Shown piece by piece: positions 6,385-11,938 of a DNA stretch of 15,811 bases. Source of the DNA: an uncultured Faecalibacterium sp. (GTDB taxonomy: Bacteria; Bacillota; Clostridia; Oscillospirales; Ruminococcaceae). Numbering within the stretch: the first letter of the stretch is position 1; the number at the start of each line of letters is the position of its first letter. The stretch is from contig CAKSZS010000045.1 in NCBI GenBank assembly GCA_934525845.1, forward strand, positions 1 to 15,811. Direction: 5' to 3'. The translations under genes were made by a program, and so were the position numbers. The notes under the pieces are model-generated. The model saw only the letters and a list, made by a program, of their open reading frames with translations, was not told where the DNA came from and did not search any database.

Positions 6385-6582
6385 TTACTTGCGAATCATA
6401 CTGCGTGCCACGAGCTGTTTTTCGTTTAACAGAGGAACGGACACTGTATGCTTTTTCCACTCATCCATAGAGCAGGTTACTGCTTTGCACAGACGGCATT
6501 TTGTCCAGCCATCGGTTGCATCAAGATCTACATCATAGTTCATGGTTCCGCACATCGGGCATCTTACGTTTTCTTTTCTCAT
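6385..6582 (-). CDS. Small zinc-ribbon protein, first gene of the leftward operon
   Basis: A 65-aa protein. RCPMCGTMNYDVDL and KCRLCKAVTC hold two CxxC pairs separated by about 20 residues, as in small zinc ribbons. The start at 6582 has GAGGTGAT upstream. An earlier in-frame ATG exists but lies in the leader, without a good site. It lies about 80 nt downstream of a near-perfect promoter (6667-6695), so it is the promoter-proximal gene of the operon with the 93-aa gene, ImmA and the Com-like gene. Function unknown. Confidence 0.7.
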   Translation of the reverse strand: MRKENVRCPMCGTMNYDVDLDATDGWTKCRLCKAVTCSMDEWKKHTVSVPLLNEKQLVARSMIRK

Positions 6583-6666
6583 AATATCACCTCTTAAAAA
6601 CACCGAACAAATACGATTTCGGTCCAGAATCAACACCAAAAAGCTGTTATTCGTGGATTTGATTCG

Positions 6667-6695
6667 ATTATATACCTACTTTATGGAGATGTCAA
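6667..6695 (-). promoter_or_regulatory. Consensus sigma-A promoter, leftward (ImmA operon)
   Basis: On the minus strand a perfect TTGACA (6695-6690) and a perfect TATAAT (6672-6667) are 17 bp apart. It points at the operon beginning at 6582. Such a strong promoter in an element control region is normally repressed. Confidence 0.9.
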
Positions 6696-6722
6696 TTACG
6701 CATTTGTCGCTATTTTGGAGAT
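6684..6722. promoter_or_regulatory. Candidate operator: TGGAGAT direct repeats
   Basis: TGGAGAT occurs at 6684-6690, inside the leftward promoter, and again at 6716-6722, just upstream of the rightward -35. The spacing is 32 bp, about three helical turns. The position fits a repressor that occupies both sites and controls both promoters. Confidence 0.4.
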
Positions 6723-6728
6723 TTCTTG

Positions 6729-6757
6729 TTGATTTCTTATGTTTTCTATACTATAAT
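6729..6757 (+). promoter_or_regulatory. Sigma-A promoter, rightward (repressor gene)
   Basis: TTGATT (6729-6734), a 17-bp spacer and TATAAT (6752-6757) give a strong promoter about 34 bp upstream of the repressor ATG. AAAGGAG at 6774-6780 is the ribosome site. Confidence 0.85.
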
Positions 6758-6790
6758 AGGGCTACCGGATCACAAAGGAGTGTTCTTGTT

Positions 6791-7618
6791 ATGAAAAAGA
6801 AAACCACGCTCACCAAAATGCACATAGCCCCATCCACAGTGCGCTATGATGCAGTCGCTGCGAGGGATAGCAATGAGGTTGGTCAGATTCTCGCAGGCAC
6901 ACGAAAAAGGAATGGCTATTCACTTGTAGCTTTCTCTGAACTTCTCCGTCACTATGGCGTCGATGTCAGTGATAAAGGAATCAGCAAATGGGAAAAAGGC
7001 TATACCACTCCTAGCATCTACCAACTAGTTGCAATCTGCTACGCATTGAACATCAAGGAAGGACCTTCCTACTTTACAAAGGCCTTTCAGAAACCCGCCC
7101 TTCTAAATGATATAGGGCAAAAAAAAGTTGCCGAGTACGAAATGGACTTGATTGCATCCCGGCGCTACCAGCCAGATACAGAAGAACCTGCGGAAATCGA
7201 CTACATAATGATGCCAGTATCAGAGTTGCCAGTATCGGCAGGTCTAGGAGCTTTTCTTGAAGGTGAAATGTTCCAGCGGATACAGGTGCCTGCCAGCAGT
7301 GTTCCGGCAGGGGCTGAGTTCGGGATATACGTTAGTGGCGATAGTATGGAGCCGCGTTATCATAGCGGACAGATCGTATGGGTGAAGCGTTGCGAAGAAC
7401 TTAAATGCGGGGATATCGGGATATTCGTATATGATGGCTGCGGATATCTAAAAAAATACGATGAACATATCCCAGACAAGTCCCAAGCAGAGTTCCTTAC
7501 CGACAGCTATGGTGTGGTGCATAACCAACCGGCTTTGGTCTCTCTTAACACCAAATATTCGCCGATTCTTATATCTCCGGAGCAAAGATTCGAAATTGTT
7601 GGAAAGGTTTTGAACTAA
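6791..7618 (+). CDS. S24-family autocleaving repressor (CI/LexA-like, XRE HTH)
   Basis: A 275-aa master repressor. Residues 30-90 form an XRE-type HTH (VGQILAGTRKRNGYSL, then SKWEKGYTTPSIYQLVAICY). The C-terminal half (about 138-275) is a S24 peptidase domain with a probable Ala150-Gly151 cleavage site in PVSAGLGAF, nucleophile S185 in SGDSMEP, and general base K221 or K222 in YLKKYD. A RecA-filament-stimulated self-cleavage is expected, linking element induction to DNA damage. The start at 6791 is chosen because AAAGGAG lies ten bases upstream. The frame stays open 5' through the promoter, which is not coding. It is divergent from the ImmA operon. Confidence 0.92.
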   Translation: MKKKTTLTKMHIAPSTVRYDAVAARDSNEVGQILAGTRKRNGYSLVAFSELLRHYGVDVSDKGISKWEKGYTTPSIYQLVAICYALNIKEGPSYFTKAFQKPALLNDIGQKKVAEYEMDLIASRRYQPDTEEPAEIDYIMMPVSELPVSAGLGAFLEGEMFQRIQVPASSVPAGAEFGIYVSGDSMEPRYHSGQIVWVKRCEELKCGDIGIFVYDGCGYLKKYDEHIPDKSQAEFLTDSYGVVHNQPALVSLNTKYSPILISPEQRFEIVGKVLN

Positions 7619-7637
7619 AAAGATGGGAGGAGTTTTC

Positions 7638-7841
7638 GTGGATACGATCAAGCGTGTTCAGGATTTGATGCAGGAGCGTGATATGAATCTGTGTGTGTTG
7701 GCAAAGAAATGCGGAATATCGTACTCCACGATTCAAACCACCGCCCGTCGGGGAGGGCAGTTAAGCGTAGAGACGATTGAAAGGATCTGTCTAGGCTTAG
7801 GAATCACACTAAAGGACTTCTTCGATTCCTCATATTTGTAG
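7638..7841 (+). CDS. Small XRE-family HTH protein
   Basis: A 67-aa protein that is almost entirely a helix-turn-helix: IKRVQDLMQERDMNL, LAKKCGISYSTIQT, and IERICLGLGITLKDFFD. It resembles Cro-like or ImmR-like regulators. GTG at 7638 is the likely start, with GGGAGGAG six bases upstream. An in-frame ATG at 7623 lies before that site. It is 19 bp after the S24 repressor and probably cotranscribed. A Cro-type antirepressor role is plausible but inferred. Its terminator was split by the IS insertion. Confidence 0.85.
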   Translation: MDTIKRVQDLMQERDMNLCVLAKKCGISYSTIQTTARRGGQLSVETIERICLGLGITLKDFFDSSYL

Positions 7842-7844
7842 TAA

Positions 7845-7857
7845 AAAGCCGCTCACC
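7845..7857. terminator. Left half of a terminator stem split by the IS
   Basis: AAAGCCGCTCACC, four bases after the XRE stop codon, is the exact reverse complement of GGTGAGCGGCTTT at 9350-9362. Removing the IS and one copy of its 3-bp duplication restores a 13-bp perfect stem around a 17-nt loop. The AAAAA run at 7843-7847 would give a T-run for leftward transcripts. Confidence 0.85.
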
Positions 7858-7872
7858 ATGCTGGAAACCTGC

Positions 7873-7875
7873 ACG
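7873..7875. repeat. Target-site duplication (left copy), ACG
   Basis: ACG directly precedes the left terminal repeat and is repeated as ACG at 9348-9350 directly after the right one. A 3-bp duplication is the usual size for the IS3 family. Confidence 0.85.
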
Positions 7876-7901
7876 TGATATGTACCCCTAATACTGGACA
7901 C
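7876..7901 (+). repeat. Left terminal inverted repeat of the IS
   Basis: Reads inward TGATATGTACCC, four variable positions, then CTGGACAC. It matches the right end at 22 of 26 positions; the mismatches are at positions 13, 14, 15 and 18. Confidence 0.9.
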
Positions 7902-7921
7902 CCAGTATTGGGGGTATTTTT
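7883..7921 (+). promoter_or_regulatory. 15-bp hairpin plus T-run before orfA
   Basis: Bases 7883-7897 pair with 7902-7916 (15 pairs, one G-U) around an ACAC loop, followed at once by ATTTTT and the orfA ATG. The GGGGG of the ribosome site is in the 3' arm. The hairpin can therefore act as a terminator for transcripts entering from outside and as a lid over the transposase ribosome site. Confidence 0.75.
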
Positions 7922-8485
7922 ATGAAATACAGCTATGAGTACAAAAAGCAATGCGTGGAATTGTATCGACAAGGGAAATGGCCAGAAACACCAGCGGGAG
8001 TAAAGCAGAAAAATTTTCACGAGACGATACGGAAGTGGGCTCGCATGGAAGAAGCCTGTGGTCCAGAGGTTCTGCACCATAAGAGACAAAATAAAGTGTG
8101 GACTGCGAAAGAAAAATACGAATTGGTCGCAAAAGTTTTGGCAGGAGTATCAAACAAGGAGGTTGCGTTTACTGCTGGAATCAATGACGGCCTCTTGTAC
8201 CAATGGGTCAGATGTTATAAAATGAAAGGGTATCAGGGATTGGCCGCACAACGAAAAGGCCGACCACCCAAGGAGCCTGACATGAAGAAGAAAATAGTAC
8301 CAGCAGAACTGACCCCTTCAGAGCGAGAAGAGATGATTCGGCTCAGAGCAGAAAACGAACATCTGAGAGCGGAGAATGCTGTAATAAAAAAAGAGATTGC
8401 CTTGAGAGAAGAGAGATGCGCAGCGCAACTCAAGGCGAAAAAGCTGCGATCGTCCAAGAACTCCGCAAAGAAGGACACAGACTGA
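7922..8485 (+). CDS. IS3-family transposase OrfA (HTH, leucine-zipper region)
   Basis: A 187-aa N-terminal transposase product. It contains two helix-turn-helix segments (YSYEYKKQCVELYRQGK near the start, and KYELVAKVLAGVSNKEVAFT at about 65-90) and a charged coiled-coil region (ERAENEH-like heptads, about 135-165) for dimerisation. It binds the IS ends. The start ATG at 7922 follows the GGGGG site held in the leader hairpin. The length is at the long end for OrfA of the IS150-like group. The 3' end overlaps orfB, and the frame runs through the slippery G AAA AAG at 8437-8443, where -1 frameshifting would make the OrfAB transposase. Confidence 0.92.
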   Translation: MKYSYEYKKQCVELYRQGKWPETPAGVKQKNFHETIRKWARMEEACGPEVLHHKRQNKVWTAKEKYELVAKVLAGVSNKEVAFTAGINDGLLYQWVRCYKMKGYQGLAAQRKGRPPKEPDMKKKIVPAELTPSEREEMIRLRAENEHLRAENAVIKKEIALREERCAAQLKAKKLRSSKNSAKKDTD

Positions 8486-9303
8486 ATGATTTGTTAGATG
8501 CAATCGGGCTGTCCAGATCAACGTATTATTACGAACTCGGCAGAACGGATAAGGTTGAAGAGAGAAATGCCGAGTTATCGTCTGAAATCACTGTCATTTT
8601 CAATGAGAATAGAAAAAGATACGGCGTAAGACGGGTACATCATGAGCTTCTGAACCGTGGGTTTCAGGTGAATCACAAGCGTGTCCAGCGAATCATGAAC
8701 CAGCTTGCACTGTTCGGCAAACGTCCAAAGGAGAAGTATCATTCCTACAAAGGCGATGTCGGCAAGGTTGCCGATAACATTATTAACCGGGATTTCAGCA
8801 CCGAGAAGCCTCTGCAAAAATGGACAACCGATGTGTCACAGTTCAATCTGTCTTGGGGCAAATGCTATATTTCTCCGATTCTGGATATGAACACAAATGA
8901 GATCATTTCCTACAATCTCTCGACTAGTCCCAATATGGAGCAGATAAGAGATATGCTGAACAAGGCGTTTGAACGCTTTCCTTCTGTGCAGGGGCTGGTC
9001 ATGCACTCGGATCAGGGTTGGCAGTACCAGCACGCATTCTACCGTGGTGAACTTCAGAAGCACGGAATCATTCAATCCATGTCCCGAAAGGGCAACTGCT
9101 ACGACAATTGCATTATGGAGACCTTCTTTGGCAGGTTGAAAAATGAAGTGTTCTATGGATTTGAGAAGGATTATTCCTCCTTTGAAGCCTTCTCCAATGC
9201 GATTGCCGAGTATATTGACTATTACAATAACAGCAGAATCCAAGCAAAAACAAAATGGATGCCTCCCTCTAAATTCAGAGAAGCATCCATGATGGAATAT
9301 TAA
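8416..9303 (+). CDS. IS3-family transposase OrfB (DDE catalytic domain)
   Basis: The catalytic part of the transposase, 295 aa if started at ATG 8416. The rve integrase core shows the DDE triad: D in WTTDVSQF, D in MHSDQGWQYQ, and E in NCIMETFFGRLKNE 35 residues on. The preceding HTH-like segment (LLDAIGLSRSTYYYE) and YGVRRVHHEL are typical of OrfB. It is in the -1 frame relative to orfA and is probably made mainly as a fusion. An AGAAGAGAG stretch before 8416 could allow some independent start. No stop or frameshift interrupts the domain. Confidence 0.95.
   Translation: MRSATQGEKAAIVQELRKEGHRLNDLLDAIGLSRSTYYYELGRTDKVEERNAELSSEITVIFNENRKRYGVRRVHHELLNRGFQVNHKRVQRIMNQLALFGKRPKEKYHSYKGDVGKVADNIINRDFSTEKPLQKWTTDVSQFNLSWGKCYISPILDMNTNEIISYNLSTSPNMEQIRDMLNKAFERFPSVQGLVMHSDQGWQYQHAFYRGELQKHGIIQSMSRKGNCYDNCIMETFFGRLKNEVFYGFEKDYSSFEAFSNAIAEYIDYYNNSRIQAKTKWMPPSKFREASMMEY
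8437..8443 (+). other. Probable -1 ribosomal frameshift site G AAA AAG
   Basis: In the orfA frame the codons are GCG AAA AAG. Slipping back one base gives GGC GAA AAA GCT, which is the orfB frame. A purine-rich, ribosome-site-like stretch (GAGAGAAGAGAG) lies about 22 bases upstream. I did not find a strong stem directly after it. Confidence 0.65.
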
Positions 9304-9321
9304 TTATTCAATTTTGATCCA

Positions 9322-9347
9322 GTGTCCAGAATACTGGGTACATATCA
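9322..9347 (-). repeat. Right terminal inverted repeat of the IS
   Basis: Its reverse complement starts TGATATGTACCC and contains TTCTGGACAC, matching the left end at 22 of 26 positions. The outermost bases are TG/CA, as in the IS3 family. Confidence 0.9.
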
Positions 9348-9349
9348 AC

Positions 9350-9362
9350 GGTGAGCGGCTTT
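9350..9362. terminator. Right half of the terminator stem split by the IS
   Basis: GGTGAGCGGCTTT is the perfect complement of 7845-7857. In the leftward direction the intact hairpin would have ended the phosphoketolase operon, with a five-T run after the stem. The first G is the last base of the target duplication. Confidence 0.85.
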
Positions 9363-9447
9363 AATGCTGCTTCTATTTATCCTTTGGCAATCTCCAGATA
9401 AACGCTAATCTCCAGGATCATTACCATTGAAGGAATATGGACCGCTA

Positions 9448-9531
9448 CACTGGCCGGGTCTTGGCGTAGTTGACGATGTGCGCCCGGAAGACTGCGATTT
9501 CTGCCATTCGCTTCTCAGCGGATTTGATTGT
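9448..9531 (-). pseudogene. Remnant of a relaxase/mobilisation-protein gene (about 28 codons)
   Basis: On the minus strand a frame closed by stops on both sides reads SAEKRMAEIAVFRAHIVNYA followed by KTRPV. I recognise this from memory as close to a conserved segment in the C-terminal half of relaxases of Clostridia integrative elements, which normally continues into VYVAYRKAGYS. Here a TAG comes right after KTRPV. No start codon context or further relaxase sequence is present. It lies 13 bases past the phosphoketolase stop and would be the only trace of transfer genes. The match rests on recall and needs a database search. Confidence 0.5.
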
Positions 9532-9543
9532 TCAAATGAAGAA

Positions 9544-11913
9544 TCACTTATTCTCCGGCAGGTGCCACTTCCAATCGAGGATCTCCGGCATATCCTGACC
9601 GACCTCGTGGATGTAGTTCTTGTGCTCCACCAGCTTGTCGTTCATCTGCTGGACGAGGTATGCACCGCGGTTGCCCAGCTGGGGCAGATGCAGGACGGCA
9701 TCCTTGACCAGATGGAAGCGGTCGATCTCGTTCTGCACACGCATATCGAACGGCGTGGTGATGGTGCCCTCCTCCTGATAGCCATGGACGCTCAGGTTGC
9801 GGTTTGTGCGCTCGTAGGTCAGCTCATGCACAAGCGTGGGATAGCCGTGGAACGCGAAGATGATGGGCTTGTCCTTGGTGAACAGGGCGTTGTAGTCTGC
9901 ATCGGACAGGCCGTGGGGGTGCTTGGTGTTCGGCTCCAGCTTCATCAGGTCCACAACGTTGACGACCCGGATCTTCAGTTCCGGCAGAGCATCCCGCAGG
10001 ATGGTGACAGCCGCCAGAGTCTCCAGCGTGGGCGTATCGCCGCAGCAGGCCATGACGATGTCCGGCTCTTCGCCTGCATCGGTGGAAGCCCAATCCCAGA
10101 TGCCGACACCCTGCGTGCAGTGCTTGACGGCCTGTTCCATCGTCAGCCACTGCGGACGGGGATGCTTGGACGTGACCAGTACGTTGACATAATCCCGGCT
10201 GCGGATGCAGTGATCAAAGCAGCTCAGCAGGCAGTTGGTATCCGGCGGCAGGTACAGGCGGACGACATCTGCCTTTTTATTTGCGATATGGTCGAGGAAG
10301 CCGGGATCCTGATGGGTGTAACCGTTGTGGTCCTGCTGCCAGACGTTGGAAGAGAGGATCAGGTTCAGGGACGCGATGCTCTGCCGCCACGGCAGCTGGT
10401 TGCAGACCTTGAGCCACTTGGCGTGCTGTGCCACCATGGAGTCCACAACACGGATGAAGCTCTCGTAGCTTGCAAAGAAGCCGTGACGACCGGTCAGCAG
10501 ATAGCCTTCCAGCCAGCCCTCGCACAGATGCTCGGACAGCATGGAGTCCATGATGCGGCCATCGTTGGCGAGGAACTCATCATTCGGAACGATGGTGGAG
10601 TTCCAGTCGCGCTCGGTCGCTTCAAAACACTTGTACAGGCGGTTGGACATCGTCTCGTCCGGTCCGAAGATGCGGAAGTTCTTGGCATCGGCATTCAGCT
10701 TGAACACATCGCGGATATAGCCGCCCAGCTCGATCATATCCTGCTTCTCGACACTACCGGGGAATGGAATATCCACGGCGTACTGCTTGAAGTCCGGGGT
10801 GCGCAGGTCGCGCAGCAGTTTGCCGCCGTTGGCGTGGGGATTGGCTGCAATGCGGCGGTCGCCGGTGGGAGCCAGCTCCTGCAATTCGGGAATGAGCGTG
10901 CCGTTCTCATCAAACAGCTCTTCCGGATGGTAGCTGCGCAGCCACTCTTCGATCTGCTTCAGATGCTCTTCCTGATGCGGCGTGCCAAGGGTGATATCAA
11001 TGGGAACCTGATGAGCGCGGAAGGTGCCCTCGATGGGTTTGCCGTCCACCACCTTCGGGCCGGTCCAGCCCTTGGGAGTGCGCAGAACGATCATCGGCCA
11101 CTGGATGTGACCCATCTTCTCGCCGGAGCGGGCACGTTTCTGGATGTCGTGGATCTCATTGATGACGATATCCAGCGTATCGGCCATCTTGGCGTGCATC
11201 GTCATAGGGGCGTCGCCCTCGACGAAATAGGGTTTCCAGGAGCAGCCCTTGAAGAAGCTCTCGATTTCCTCATGGGTCATGCGGCCAAAGACGGTGGGGT
11301 TGGAGATCTTGTAGCCATTCAGGTGCAGGATGGGCAGCACCGCACCGTCGCCCACGGGGTTCAGAAATTTGTTGGACTGCCAGCTGGTGGCCAGAGGGCC
11401 GGTCTCGGCTTCGCCGTCGCCCACGGTGCAGGCAACGATCAAATCGGGGTTATCGAAGGCTGCGCCGAAGGCATGGGCGATGGAGTAACCCAGCTCGCCG
11501 CCCTCGTTGATGGAACCCGGTGTTTCGGGGGCAACGTGGGAGGAGATGCCGCCGGGGAAAGAAAACTGCTTGAACAGTTTCTTCATGCCCTCTTCGTCAC
11601 GGCTGATGTTGGGGTAGACTTCGCTGTAGGTGCCGTCCAGATAGGCGTTGGCAACAAAGAAGTTGCCGCCGTGACCGGGGCCGGAGATCAGAATCAAGTC
11701 CTGGTCGTACTTCTTGATGATGCGGTTCAAATGCACATAGACAAAGTTCTGGCCGGGCACGGTACCCCAGTGGCCGACGATTTTGCGCTTGACATCCTTG
11801 CGCTTCAGCGGACGGCGAAGCAGAGGGTTGTCCAGCAGATAAAGCTGGCCGGCCGCCAGATAGTTGCTGGCACGCCAGTAAGCGTCAATTTTCTGCAGTT
11901 CGGGTTGTGTCAT
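9544..11913 (-). CDS. xfp: Xylulose-5-phosphate/fructose-6-phosphate phosphoketolase
   Basis: A 789-aa thiamine-diphosphate enzyme that splits xylulose 5-phosphate with phosphate into acetyl phosphate and glyceraldehyde 3-phosphate; many also use fructose 6-phosphate. Family signatures are GHWGTVPGQNFVYVHLNR at about 47-64, SGPGHGGNFF, the TPP motif GDGEAETGPLATSWQSNKF, GYKISNPTVFGRM, and the C-terminal EILDWKWHLPENK, so the chain looks complete. AGGAGG lies six bases before the ATG at 11913. It is the last gene of the operon, 25 bp after the kinase. It has no obvious terminator of its own. The former one is the IS-split hairpin, with a relaxase-like remnant between. Acetyl phosphate can be used to make ATP and acetate. 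Confidence 0.97.
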   Translation of the reverse strand: MTQPELQKIDAYWRASNYLAAGQLYLLDNPLLRRPLKRKDVKRKIVGHWGTVPGQNFVYVHLNRIIKKYDQDLILISGPGHGGNFFVANAYLDGTYSEVYPNISRDEEGMKKLFKQFSFPGGISSHVAPETPGSINEGGELGYSIAHAFGAAFDNPDLIVACTVGDGEAETGPLATSWQSNKFLNPVGDGAVLPILHLNGYKISNPTVFGRMTHEEIESFFKGCSWKPYFVEGDAPMTMHAKMADTLDIVINEIHDIQKRARSGEKMGHIQWPMIVLRTPKGWTGPKVVDGKPIEGTFRAHQVPIDITLGTPHQEEHLKQIEEWLRSYHPEELFDENGTLIPELQELAPTGDRRIAANPHANGGKLLRDLRTPDFKQYAVDIPFPGSVEKQDMIELGGYIRDVFKLNADAKNFRIFGPDETMSNRLYKCFEATERDWNSTIVPNDEFLANDGRIMDSMLSEHLCEGWLEGYLLTGRHGFFASYESFIRVVDSMVAQHAKWLKVCNQLPWRQSIASLNLILSSNVWQQDHNGYTHQDPGFLDHIANKKADVVRLYLPPDTNCLLSCFDHCIRSRDYVNVLVTSKHPRPQWLTMEQAVKHCTQGVGIWDWASTDAGEEPDIVMACCGDTPTLETLAAVTILRDALPELKIRVVNVVDLMKLEPNTKHPHGLSDADYNALFTKDKPIIFAFHGYPTLVHELTYERTNRNLSVHGYQEEGTITTPFDMRVQNEIDRFHLVKDAVLHLPQLGNRGAYLVQQMNDKLVEHKNYIHEVGQDMPEILDWKWHLPENK

Positions 11914-11938
11914 AGATAGCCTCCTGTGTGATTGTTAT

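Larger units (their letters stand above)
7876..9347 (+). mobile_element. Complete IS3-family insertion sequence, 1472 bp
   Basis: The element begins TGATATGTACCC and ends with its reverse complement. The terminal repeats match at 22 of 26 positions. It has the family's 3-bp target duplication and two overlapping transposase frames in the same direction, with orfB one base back (-1) of orfA. Length, terminal TG...CA and organisation all fit IS3, probably near the IS150 group. All parts look intact, so it may still be active. It sits in the loop of a terminator hairpin. Confidence 0.95.

Noticed and set aside
9363..9447. A leftward frame ending IPSMVMILEISVYLEIAKG
   Set aside because: It looks like a protein C-terminus but no start or family can be seen. 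It overlaps the relaxase-like remnant in another frame. Left as unassigned scar sequence.
9427..11919. An 830-codon open frame on the plus strand across the whole phosphoketolase gene
   Set aside because: It is antisense to a gene with unmistakable phosphoketolase motifs. Its product is a low-complexity Val/Gln/Asp/Gly-rich sequence, as expected from the complement of GC-rich codons. No ribosome site.
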